From contig CP141147.1 of assembly GCA_035235625.1 (NCBI GenBank), positions 30,610,756-30,674,755 of the forward strand: a DNA stretch of 64,000 nucleotides, read 5' to 3'. Every line of letters starts with the position of its first letter. Positions within the stretch are counted from its first letter, which is position 1. A program made the translations under genes and the position numbers. Under the pieces are notes generated by a model, which was given only the letters and a program-made list of their open reading frames with translations, did not search any database and was not told the DNA's origin. This document shows, in pieces, positions 48,234 to 60,101 of the stretch. This DNA comes from Saururus chinensis (Eukaryota > Streptophyta > Magnoliopsida > Piperales > Saururaceae).

Positions 48234-51200
48234 TAGGTTTGCAAGCTCGGGCCAACACGAGGACCTGGCCTTAGGCCTTAACCCTAAAATTAATTTTTAA
48301 ACCCTGACCCGGCCTTGGCCTTAGCCCTTAGGCGGGCTTCCAAAATATCGGCCCTAAGTAGGCTCGGGCTTGGCTAAGAATTTTTTTTTCTTCTAATCTT
48401 TTATACTATTAAGAACTAAGAATGCAACATTCAAAAATATAAAGCTATCGTGAGATATAAACCATAATAGACAATGATTACCTTATCATGTTATACACAA
48501 TAGTAAAATACTCTTTGATTTGATACTTGTGATTCTATTTCAGACAAGTGACTAGGGCCCAAACTTTTTCTCTCAAATGAAGCGAAGCTACTTAAATTTA
48601 GAACAGATAGACCTTAGCATAACCATCAAGTAGTTCCACTACCAACGCGAAGCTGTAAGTGCTTCATACTGAATTAGTTATCAGAGCTTCTAGTACTGCA
48701 TGTTTATTATCTTCTCCCAACAAGATTAATAAAAAGCTCAACAGTCAATACTTTAAAATCAAGAGTTGGTCACAATTCAGAAGTTTCTTGTTACAAAATC
48801 CACTTTGCAAGTCCAATCCAACAAAATGAGACACAAACTTTAATTGAGATGTGCAAGTTGCGGTCTCCTAAAACACAAAATGGAGAAAAATTCACATAAG
48901 ATAAATATAACAAGGTAACATGCTTATGCGGCAAGGTTGTCAAAACTTTGTGCCTCATATATAATGCAGGTGCCCATCTATGTCTTAGTCACTGTCAATG
49001 TAATACCTAAACTTTTTTAAATTCTTTATAATTGACTAAGTAGATATATAAGTGAGTCTGACCTTTAAGTCTTTTTTGTATAATAGCTTCATTTGTAGAG
49101 TTTGAATATAAAACTTTATTATAAAATAGAAGACATAAAAAGATTTGTATAACTATGAAGAGTGTATAAATTGAAGCTTAGATGAGAAAGTTAAGATAGA
49201 TATAATATAAAAAAAAATTTAGAGTACATGTGAAAAATAATAAATTTGACAAATAGAACTTCCGAGTAAAAGACTTATCATGTGGTTTGAGTATTAGTGT
49301 GAAATTTTAAGGATATAAACTAGACAGACATACCTTTAAAACACCTTTAAGAATATATGAATCGTGATTTTGACGAAGGAATTATGATCATATGAAATTA
49401 GACATGAGGTGCTTGACATGCAGATTGTCACGGCCCTAGCCATCCATAGGTGCCGTGCGGCGCTCGCAAACCAACCCAGTACGTGTCACGGGTAGTCCGC
49501 TCCGCTACCCCGTGACAAGACGCATGCCAATTTGACCCTTAAATACTTTTAATATCATATCTTTTTCTACAAATATAAATTTAATATAAAATTTTGAGGC
49601 TAAAAACATAAATATCTTTGTAATATCATAAGAACGTGTTAATCGAAGTTTTTATGAGGAAAATATGGATGCTCGAAGTTGGGATAAATTACTATTGATA
49701 GCCATATATATGTGTCAATGGGCTATCGATAGTTACTGGTAGTTTAATGCTTTTGCTAAAAAACTACCAAATTTGACCGTTTTACACTAGAAATTTATCC
49801 CCTTTCCCTTATAAGTGACTTAGACTCTATTTTTATTTGAAAAACCTCTCTAAAATGAAGAGGGAAAAAAATCAAAGGCTCTTTGAATTAAGAAGAATCA
49901 AGGGAGGGAGTACATTTTTGATGGGACTGGTCGGCATCATGTGTGATAGAGGATTTTAATATCATGAAATAGGTTGGATTGCTAATGTTGTTACCATGAT
50001 TTAGTTTTTGAAGTTAATTTATGTAATATCCCAGATTTTCTTAGGTTTTAAAAATTAAATATGTAAAATATAGTGTGTTGACCCCTGATTTATATAGTTA
50101 AATAAATTACTAAATAGATGAAATTTATGGTTAAAAACTATGTGGTTATAAGATATATGAAAAGACCTTTAAAATGTCTATAAGAACATGTGAATCGGAG
50201 TTCAGATGAGGGAGTTATGGCCGTTCGAAATTGAATATGCCATGCAAGGCCCATTTACCTGAATTAGACATGCAAGTGGCCCGTTTTAGGCACTTTGCAA
50301 GCCCGATACTTAGAGTGACAAAAATTATTAAAATATTATCCAAGTAATCAACCTTAGCCCGACTTCTAAGTGGAATAGGGTTTTTAATCCCCATGATTAT
50401 AAAATGGCTAATTAGGTTTTTTGGGGGGAACTCTTAGCTTTTTGGCCTTAAGAGAGGGGAGAGAAGAAACCACCAAGGAAGTTTTCCGATGACGAAGTCA
50501 GAGAGGAGCGAGCTCAAAGATCGGTGATAGATCGACGACAACCCAACGTTTGAGGTATGATTATTGTTCCTTGAGCCAAGATTAAAATAATATTGATTTA
50601 GTATAACACAATATAGGAAGTTTTGACAATTATGGTAGTTGAGATTTCAACTACTTAGGTCCATGAGTTATTGTGGGTCTTAGTTTCATAGTGCGGATAA
50701 AGCGGTCAAACTTAAGAAAAACTGAGGTTGAATTGTGAGTAATTTATGGTTTAGTAACGCATCGTTAAACTCCTAGACATGACTACCATGTCATAGAGAA
50801 CCTTTTACTATTTATATTTAAGGAGCAAGTGACTTATAAGTGTAGTCATAGTAACAAAATGTTTATGTTCTTTTGCTTTTGAGCATACTTATATATGTTA
50901 AAGAGTTTGTTTATATTCTTATACCTTACTTGATGTACTTCATGAAATAATGATCATGATATACTTATACAATGTTATTGAATTATTGATATGTTATCAT
51001 TACTTGGTTCTTATTTAGCCATCCTACTGAAGATATTCGTATACTTAGCATCTATGTGATGCAGGTTCCTTACAAGGTTAAATTTACTTTAGGACTGGAT
51101 GTGATACAAAAAGGATGTTGCTACGCCACTTAGTATTTTTAATGTTTCTTACTGAAAGGTAGATAACTTTAGGCACATGAGTATTACTTTGTTTGTATTT

Positions 51201-51970
51201 TTGTATATTAAGATATTTAGACATGTACTTAGGCAAGACCCTATTCAATTTAAGATGTGGTTTGACTTAGATTAATATTATACTCTAATTTAATATTCAT
51301 ATGTTTAAAAAATAATTGGCTTATACCTTAAGATAAGTTGTCAAATATTTGATAAAAAATTAAAAATTTTCTTCCTCTATTTTATTCATAATAATGAGTT
51401 TAAAAATCTCAAGGTGTGAGTCAATCTCAACCAACATGTCTCGTTAAATGTTAGTAGTTTGTATATTAACATGTCTGCATCTTGTGTATATTTTATAGTT
51501 TGTTCTCAAGAAGTAATAAAAGCCAAAGAGATTGGAGAAACTTTAGAGGTGGATCACCTCTCTAGTATTTGGGAGATCTTTAATAGTTGTATTCCCCGAG
51601 AAGGTGGCAATTTCATTTGCCTCGAGTTCCTCATCAGTCTAAATTAAAGAGGCATCCTCTACATTGTAAACTTAACTACCCTGAAAATCTAATAACATAT
51701 TTGATGTAAAAGTAAAGCCAACATTTTAAGCAAAAATATATAATGCATGAGGCTGCATCTAGGCATCTAACGGTTATAAATGGGGTTGTATGGGTAATAT
51801 ATTATGATTCTAATATTAATTTACTCATTATAGGATATGAAAGCGGGCAGGGCTAGGCTAATGGGCTTTTTTGCCCTTGGCCCTGACTTGGAACTATCTA
51901 AGTTGGGCCTAATTTTTTTTTTACCTAGCCTTTATGTGGGCTAAAAATTTTGAGGCCCTTCATGACCCTA
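48234..51970. mobile_element. Possible decayed hAT-type element with inner LTR remnants
   Basis: The left end TAGGTTTGCAAGCTCGGGCC and the reverse complement of the right end, TAGGGTCATGAAGGGCC, look like diverged hAT termini, and both are followed by GGCCT/GGGCTT-rich subterminal sequence as in the element at 15170. The flanks ATGAGATC and ATGACATG agree at 6 of 8 bases. Inside, two stretches starting TGTAATACC (about 48999) and TGTAATATCC (about 50025), each followed by similar AT-rich sequence, look like old gypsy LTR remnants, and TGTCACGG...CCGTGACA at about 49427-49517 resembles LTR ends. No coding sequence is seen. Confidence 0.4.
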
Positions 51971-53085
51971 ATGACATGGATGATTTTAGTCAAACTCCAT
52001 ATTAACATTTTAAGTTATGCATGAGCAGGACGAATCTTGGGTACCATCTACCACAGTTTAAATGAACTATATATAACCTTGAGTTAATTTGATCATATAA
52101 TCGATAACACCTTTTATTTATGTAGGGTGGGTGGCATAGATTTTACTTCACTTTTAGCTCTATTGCAGGGAAGATATTTTGGTCCTTCTATGTGGTACCC
52201 ACCAAGAATATTTGCCACCACGTAGGAGCCGTCAATTATGAGGATCGACAGTGCATAGCTAGCATACATTAGTGCATGTGCGCTAACACATCACTTGCTT
52301 TAGCATGTGATCCATCAAGTTTTACGATTGATGACTTCCTTTTATGGAGTATATCCCGATAGACATCCCCATGGAGGACCAAAAAGTTTTCTCTATTGTA
52401 GACATTGCGTTCAATTAGTATGTTGCCAAGTATTTTTGAGCCAAAAACTAATTCTTTTCCTGTCTTTTCCTCTTTCTCTCAATGGTTCTATATATATTCC
52501 ATTATTCTCATGCCTTTGCAAGCATTGTTATTTATTGGCAATCTCCTTTTTACATGGCCAAACTATTGCATGTGGTCTAGGTTTCAATGTATCACCAATT
52601 GAGGTAATTACTCGATGCATTTCCTTCGTATATATGTTTCTGATTTAATTTTCCAACTTCTTATAGACGACATGCTCATGTATCTCCTATTTGTATCAAT
52701 GAAAAATTAAATTTCCAAATATCTTGATTGTTTTTATGTATCTCTTTCTGTCTACTTTGATAGATGATTCTTTTTTTTAACAACATTTTGTTGATTTTCA
52801 TATTACACATGTAATTTCTCTTTTGTTGTTCGTATAAGTTCAGCTCATCTGATGCCCAAGGAACATGCACTGATATCCTTTGTGCAAATCAATAGTTTAA
52901 AGAGTAACTTCCATTTATCGGTCATTAGTGGCAAAATTATATTTCCCTTGAATTTTTCAAAATAATTTCGTGTAAAGTAGAGAAAATCCCTTTTAGGGGC
53001 TTGGGTTAGCAAGTTCTACCTTAAGATTGAAACGTAAGTTATAGGGTGAAAGAGCATGGAGGCAACATAGGCACAATGTAGTGTT
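51971..53085. other. Gene-free intergenic sequence
   Basis: AT-rich sequence with no recognisable gene; short open frames here match nothing I know. Confidence 0.5.
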
Positions 53086-53089
53086 GAGC

Positions 53090-53700
53090 TAGCTCTGTAA
53101 TGATATTACATATTCGATTGTATAATGACAATAAATAGAATTTGTAAAATACATAATACATTACAAATGTATAAACATTAAATCCAACACTCTACATTGA
53201 TGTTGTATAGTAGATATAAGCTCTTCAATTACATTGTATAGTTGACTACACAATAGCGATTAATAGCATATTGTTGGCAATACACCATCGATTGCTATTG
53301 TGTAGTCACTTTTCAATAATACTCTTGCCATCTTACATTAATAACTCCATTTGATATAAGAGTTTGTTCTATATTAATAAATTTATTTTGTTCAATTTAA
53401 ATAGTTGGGTACTTAAAAAAAGTATATCATAAGCTTATTCTCCCTTCTCTTAGACGTAGGCTTCATCATTTAATAAAAATTACTATTTTTCCAAATATAG
53501 CCATTAATATTGCACAAAAGCAATAATATATAATCGATTATACAACAGAAATTGATAGTGTATTACATGCTATGCATTGCAAACATATAAACTTTGAATG
53601 CACATTGCTATTGCATAGTAGACTATATGTTCTTCAATTACATCTTATAGTTGATTATAAAATAGTAATGTATAGTGTATTATGGACCATGCGATTTAAA
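53090..53700. repeat. Diverged direct repeat, offset about 409 bp
   Basis: TCTTCAATTACATTGTATAG near 53222 matches TCTTCAATTACATCTTATAG near 53631, and the surrounding 150 bases are alike (AACATATAAAC, TTGTATAGTAGA, GACTACACAATAG types). The sequence is AT-rich and noncoding. Confidence 0.65.
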
Positions 53701-55370
53701 ATGCAAACATACGATTAAAAACCGAACAAAAAACCTAATAACTGCCTTCATACGCAAAAGATGTTTATATCTTCTTTGTGATTATGTCACATGTTGAGAT
53801 TACATATGTTGTGTATTTCTTTGCAAGAAAAAATCCACCCTTATGAGAGACTCAATTGACTGACCTATGTATCGGCCTCTCTCAGCCAATCGGACCCCTC
53901 TCACCACTGCGACCTGCAACCCCTCTCTCTGTCGTTACCTGCAACCTACACAAACACTATCTCTTCATGTTCCATGGAGCTCCCTCTTAAGATCTTGATG
54001 CAGCCATCGGGTGGGATAGGTTTTCCAAATTTCAGAAAAAAACAAAATTCTATAAATTGGACCAGCCAATTAATTTGGAAAACGCCCTAGCTAAAACTTG
54101 CTATTTAAAAAAAAAAACTTCGGTTTAGTGACTAAAAAAGATATTAGGCCAAGAGCTACGAGCGACAAATGCATATCTCTAAGTTCTATGGACCATACAC
54201 ACCCACAATTTTAATTTTTGATTAACTATGGCTAAACCGGATATTCTCTCCACACTGAACTGCTCCCTCTCCCTCTTGATCAACACCGACAAGGTTTTTT
54301 TTGTTTTTGTTTTGAAAGTTGGTGATTGGTGGTCTTTTCTCACTGCATAATCTGCAGAATACATAGAATGTTTATCCCAGTTGTTGATTGGTTTGGGCCT
54401 CTTGAAGAACTGACCGGTCTCTACTTAAGAAATGTTAACAAGAAGATGCAGCCAAGTTTCAGCAGACCAACCACCCTTGTCCCTTGTCTTCCACCCACCA
54501 TTCCAATCTTGCTCATTCACCCGTGCGCCTCATTTTTCTTATGTTTTTGTTCTGAGAATCACAGTTCTAAATTGCCTTAGCCATTCTTGCATTCCAACAT
54601 ATTTGCACATATCTGAATATGTAACTTTGTCCTCAAGTTCCTACTTGTGGGACCTCATGCTGCACCCCAAGTCCTTAATGTATTTCTCCAGTGTAGTCTC
54701 CTCCATGGAGTGCTCTCACCTAACAACAAGCTGTCTTCCTGTAGAATGTGTGCCATATTCTATTCTGTCATGTTTCTTATGTGACTTTGATTCTTCTCCA
54801 AGCTTGTCCTGAGTTTATGGTCTCTGATCACCATCTACTAATGTCCATATTTTGTTGCTTCACTGCCATGAAACATTGGACCCACTAAGATCTGTAATCT
54901 TGCTTAGACAAACAAGAATTTCTGATTTATACAAGTTGGGATGTCAGTTTCTCTTTAAATTAATCAAACGGGAGAAGTGATCAAGCCAACCACCTTGAAC
55001 GTTAAACCCTACCATTTTTCAACAATTTCTGATGTTCCCATCCCAACCTATTATTCCCCCCTTTTCTCTTTTTCCTAAAGCGTTTGACCATTCTCAGATT
55101 ACCCATCTCAAAACCCTAATAGAGTACAAACAACCATTAATGGAAACACAGCTTACTTGGGCTAATGTGTAGACAACAGACCTCCAGCCCCACTTAATTA
55201 GAGTTGTAACCAGGTGTTGAAACTTCACCAGTGAAGTATTACCCGCCCTTCGATTATAAAAAAGGAAAAATCTACCCAGTGTTTAAGCTACAGCGCTCGG
55301 TAGTGAGCTACAGCCTATAACCATCTGATCACAGCCCCTGGCCATGATCTGACGGCCAGAAGGCACTGTA
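53701..55370. other. Intergenic sequence upstream of the receptor-like kinase
   Basis: No domain-bearing frame is seen. Overlapping frames at 54326-54812 lack any recognisable motif. The region may hold distal regulatory sequence of the kinase gene. Confidence 0.5.
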
Positions 55371-55379
55371 GCCATCCTC

Positions 55380-55400
55380 TATAAAAAATAGCATATATAA
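55380..55400 (+). promoter_or_regulatory. Candidate TATA boxes of the receptor-like kinase
   Basis: TATAAAAAA at 55380 and TATATAA at 55394 lie about 540-560 bases before the start codon. This would imply a leader of roughly 500 bases, or a leader intron. Other AT-rich sites exist, so the call is weak. Confidence 0.3.
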
Positions 55401-55939
55401 GCGCACGGAATTTACTCAGAGTTAGCGTTTTTGCGCAAAGTCCATGCGCAAATAGTACGCCATCAATTTCTCACAATAACTAGCAAAACTTCACCAGTTG
55501 ATGAAGACTCACCTAATTGGCCCCTTGTCTCAAAGCTATAGAAAGGAAACCATGTTACATAAATAGAAGGAAGAAATATGGCTCACGCATCCATCAAATC
55601 TGGCAATGAAAACTGGATTAAAAGCTCTTAATAGAAAAATCAAATAACAGTGGCAGCACCCCGCGAGGAGGTGTCTGCAATAACGTTTCATGGCTCAAGT
55701 CTGCAGCCACACTTGTTCAGAATTCAGAAGATCAGAAGCCCATAAAGAGGCTATGGGAGTAAGTGCTAGAATTCTTCCTTACTCCGGGTTTTCATCTTAT
55801 CTGCCGGCTGAACCGATCAAATTCAGTAAATACACAGTCAACGTTGAGCTGGGAATCCAATAAAGTTCATATTTCAACAGGCTGCCTAAATTGCAAGCTT
55901 CCTCTCCCCTTCCTCTCCTCCTCCCTGCCTTGCTCTCCC

Positions 55940-57446
55940 ATGGCCCCATCTTCAGGGTCTCATCCAGTTTCAAAATATTTCCTCTCCAGATCTGCTTGCC
56001 CCCTTGTCTGTGGATGGCCTCTGCAGATTTCCACACTCTCCTTCTTCCTCTTCTTATTCTTATCAACGCCCACCTCTTCTGTTGCTTCTGAGAACTCTAC
56101 CACCTCTGCAACACCTATAAAACCTCCTTCCTCCGCCATTAACACAACTCAGAAGTTTCTCATAGCCGCTGGAGCTGTCTCAGCTTTCGTCATCGCTGTC
56201 CTCGTCTTCATGGCCTACTTGTTTAAGTGCTTCGGGTTAAAAACTAAAGGAATGGCCTGCAGGAGGAGCAATGGTATTGCCGGGGATCAAGTTCTGCCCA
56301 CCACCCTTGAGCCGTTTGATTCAGAGGCCTCATTGGGTGCAGAAAAGAGCTCAGTGAGGAGATATAAGCGGGGGGAGATTGAGAAGGCGACCGAGAGCTT
56401 CAGTTGGGTCATTGGGGAAGGCGGGTTCAGCACAGTTTATCTCGGCAACTTCTCGGACTCGACCATTGGCGCCGTCAAGATTTGCAGGAACAGCGAGCGC
56501 CTCAACCGGGCTTTCAAGCAGGAACTCGATGTTCTGATGCATGTTCGCCATCCAAACATTGTCAAGCTTCTTGGATATTGTGATGAAGGAGGTAATTATA
56601 TTCCCTCATGATCACTACTGGTTAAGATCACCTCATTTGAATTCGTTTAACTATTTTAACTTGAAGATTAGACATGATGATGATGATGATGGTGGTGATG
56701 TATACAGTAAACTGCCATGGAATTACATTAACTTCTTTAAATTTCTTAATTTTCTCGTTGTTCATGCAGAGGAAGGAGTTTTGGTGTTTGAGCACGTAAG
56801 CAATGGAAGTCTGCACGAGAAGCTCCACGGCGGGGGCCCCATGGCTGAGAACCTCTCGTGGGCTCGCCGGATGTCGATCGCATACCAGCTCGCCGGCGCC
56901 ATCCAGCACCTCCATGAGAAATGTGACCTCCAGATCGTCCACTGTGACATCAAGGCCTCCAACATCCTCCTAGACGAGCAACTCAACTGCAAGGTCTGCG
57001 ACTTCGGCTTCGCCAAGATGGGCTTCTCCGCCGCAATCCTCCCGTCGTCAGCGAACCCTGCGGTGATGGGCTCGCCGGGCTATGTGGACCCTCACTACCT
57101 GAGGACCGGAATTGTGTCCAAGAAGAATGATGTTTACAGCTTCGGTGTTTTGGTCCTTGAGCTGATCACAGGGGTGGAAGCCTTCTGTGAGGAGAAGGGG
57201 AAGATGCTAAGTAGAATTGTTGGGCATGTGCTGAAGGAGCCTGAGAGGGTGGTGGAGGTGGTGGATGAGAGACTGGGGGGAGAGTTTGACAGGGAGGAGG
57301 CAGTGGCCATGGCTGCCATATCGGCAGCTTGTCTGAGGGAACAGCCCAGCCTGAGGCTGTCCATGGCCGACGTGCTCATCACCATGAAGGAGAAGATCTC
57401 TTCCATCATCCCCATCATGGACAAGTCAAAAGAACTTAGCAAGTGA
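55940..57446 (+). CDS. Receptor-like protein kinase, single-pass, non-RD class
   Basis: Plasma-membrane Ser/Thr kinase with a short extracellular part. Exons 55940-56591 and 56770-57446 join in phase to give 442 aa. A hydrophobic stretch at residues 31-42 can serve as a signal peptide. A Ser/Thr-rich ectodomain of only about 25 residues follows, then a membrane span at about 73-95 with KCFGLK after it. Kinase: glycine loop GEGGFSTVYLG (159-169), Lys180 in GAVKI, Glu195, HCD at 275-277, KASN (279-282), DFG at 295-297, and GSPGYVDPHYL. The catalytic-loop Arg is Cys, so this is a non-RD kinase; such kinases often act in innate immunity (family knowledge). Family members resemble the probable receptor-like kinases At1g33260/At4g10390. 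The frame is open upstream to a GTG at 55763, but the first ATG in frame is 55940. Exons are much richer in GC than the flanks. Ligand and substrate are unknown. Confidence 0.9.
56592..56769 (+). other. Receptor-like kinase intron with GAT microsatellite
   Basis: The single intron starts GTAATT and ends ATGCAG. It contains a short (GAT)n run near 56673-56700. The intron splits the kinase domain between beta strand 4 and the hinge. Confidence 0.85.
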
Positions 57447-60101
57447 TCGACATCAAAATTGAGTTCTCAGCAGTGGAAAAAAAAAAACGAAGCAAAAGGA
57501 CTTCAGGACAGTTTGTTTATAGAGTATATATATATATATTTTTAATTTTCTGGTTGACAGAGTTAAAATGTGTAAATGTGGGCCATCCTTAGATGGTGGA
57601 CCCAGGCCCACTTGTTCTCTCACCTTTGGACTTGTGGAGCTGTGGCCTGTGAAGAAGGGAGGATTAATGGAACTGGTGCTTTGCTTGGAGTACAAGGCCA
57701 CGGTGGATTGCCTGGTGTGGGGGGCATTGACAAAGAAGAAGAAAGAGAGGCTTGACTTGGGCCATAGCATTGATTGTGAGAGGGCTTTTGGGCTGAAAAG
57801 CTTGACCTTTTTGATATATAATGGGTACACCATGGCTTGTCTTTCTTTTCTGTATTTACTGAAAGAATTTTGCTTTTCTCTTTTCTTTGGCTCTTTGTTC
57901 ATCTTTTCTTGCTCTCATCACTTCCTATAATCAATCCCCCCATTAACAAGATATCAATGAGAAAGTTGAATCTTGTTTGGCTGAAGATCAGTTTAATACA
58001 AATGTGATTCAATGTGGCTCCATATCTACAACATTGTGTGGTTTGATGGAATGCCACTTAAATTCCATTTGAGGTCAGCCATTTAAGCTGTGGAGGTTAT
58101 TAAAATGGTGCCCAACTGGCTCAAAACAGCCAAAAAAGCTCCTTTTCTCATCATCTCCATCACATCTCCTGATAGAGATACAAAACCCACATGATGGAAT
58201 TTCATTGGCTTATTATAAGCTCCTGGAGCAATTGGATTTTGGCAATTTATCACATTACAATGACAATCACTAGTATCAACAAAATTTGACAGCCTTGAAC
58301 TTCAGGGCATTTGGCACACACTGCAGGATATATACCATGGACCAAGTTGGGGGCCCCCCACTTGTGAAGGATTGTGTGCCCCATGTGAACTCTGTGCAGC
58401 TTGGACCTGTATCTGGGTGCGATTACAGCCTGGGTTGCTTCAAACCTTTATGCAAGACGTCCACTTCACTGCATTTCAGAGTCCCCTTCACAGCCAGCAA
58501 AGAAGTTTTTGTCAAATGATGGAAGAAGATGGGCTCATGAAGAGCTTGCACGTGAATTGCATGTGGGGGTGTGGCCTTTTTCCCTCCTCTGATGTAAAGC
58601 AATTCCAAATTTGTGGTCAAATGGGGAGCTGGGTCATTCATAACAGAGTGGAGCAACCAAATTAGTGGGTCACCAACTTTGGCTCTAGTAGCAGTGCCTT
58701 CCAAGGAGTGAGTGAGTACCGGCCTGACAAGGACTAAATCCTATTTCAACCGTTGCAAAGTAATCACTGATATGAGCCTCATCCAACATATTTAATGCCT
58801 GGAACTTGTGAAGACGAAAATATAGCTAGATCCATTGAGTTTCTGGGTTGGAACTGCGAGTGCTGCCGTCAAGTGTCCACTGTCTACTGGTTGCCTGCTG
58901 GCTGTTGATAAAACTGGTAGCCATGTGTGGCATTGTCCGAGGCTAATCAAGAAGAAGATTAATTGGAATTTTCACGGAAAATGTTGGGCAGACAGAGGAA
59001 TGTGGGTCTTCTTTTGAGAATTCCTAGTTGGAGTGTGGGAGCTTTTTATGGTATTTGAACATGCACCACATGGGTTTGTGGGAACAACAATTTAATCCTC
59101 AACAGAACTCTTTTTCAGTTTTTTAATCCATGATTTGAGTGCCACCACCAATGTGGATAGAGGACTGGTATTGTACTTCACATCCAAATTGTAGAAAGAG
59201 ATGATCCTTGCCTTGAGGGATGTTGGCTGGACCGAGGGGTGGAGATTTGAAGATGCATGATGCATCCACCAGATGAGGAAGTGATTTTTTATAGGGTTAG
59301 CTGACAATTTACTTGACTAAAACTGATGCGATGGCTGACGATAGACATTATTGTGGGGAGGAATAATAGACATGGTCAGACTCAAAACCAAAGAAGAGAA
59401 GGAGAATTAGTATTAAGTACTGTTTAATTTCACGTTTTAGCTGGTAATTCATTAGCATTGACTTAAATGAAAATCGTTTCTGGAGAAGTAAAGTCAACAC
59501 TGGCTTACATCACAATCATTTTTGTAAGTGTTATGTGATTAGAGTCAGGAATGCATATTAGGTCGAAAGTTGCATGAGAATTGTGAAGCCAGAAGTTTAT
59601 TCATGCTTGGTGCATCACTCCTCAATCAGCAGGGCTATGGTTTGGTGCTCACTAAGACATTACAATCTTCTAATTTTCAATTAAGGGAGTAATAAACAAA
59701 GCAGAAATTTGTCAAGCGTGTGGCACGTGGTGGTGGCTAGATTAGGGTTGGCTTAATCCAATGATCAAGAAACCTAAATCTCAGACTAAGGAAAAAAAAT
59801 AGAATATTAATTATGTCAAGAAAAACCTCAAAAGTAGTTCTTACTCAAAATCTCTCTGTTCAATACAACAAAAAAGTACACAACAATTGAACTTCTTGAG
59901 ACAGCAAACACAAGCGAAAGCTGTTCTGATCATTCCAAGGCCTTCAATTTTGCAAACTGCAGAAATTGATGATATATTTTCCAGATACAAAAAAATTCCT
60001 GCAAGAATGCACGATATTCAGGAAGCAGCACTCGCTTCATGGCCAGCCCAATCCCATTGGATGACAAAATAAATGCAAAGAGGTGGCAGAACCCATCTTC
60101 A
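57447..60101. other. Convergent intergenic region between the kinase and the ER body-like gene
   Basis: The first few hundred bases must hold the kinase 3' UTR, with an (AT)n run near 57523-57538. A 120-codon ATG-started frame at 57568-57930 and overlapping frames at 58286-58704 show no recognisable domain, and I do not call them genes. The last part, roughly 59880-60101, would be the 3' UTR of the minus-strand gene. Confidence 0.5.

Noticed and set aside
49427..49517. 90-bp TGTCACGG...CCGTGACA segment as a tiny complete LTR
   Set aside because: The ends fit, but the flanks (CAGAT and AGACG) are not a target duplication and there is no partner repeat.
54326..54812. Overlapping frames of 84 and 126 codons before the kinase
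   Set aside because: No known domain; two different frames overlap with similar quality, as expected by chance.
55763..55939. N-terminal extension of the receptor-like kinase
   Set aside because: The frame is open but begins with GTG; the first in-frame ATG is 55940, and the extension has no signal-peptide character at its start.
57568..57930. ATG-started 120-codon frame after the kinase gene
   Set aside because: No recognisable domain, atypical composition, and location in the probable 3' UTR; no evidence for translation.
58286..58704. Several overlapping frames of 60-97 codons on both strands
   Set aside because: No motif or splice context supports any of them and they contradict each other.
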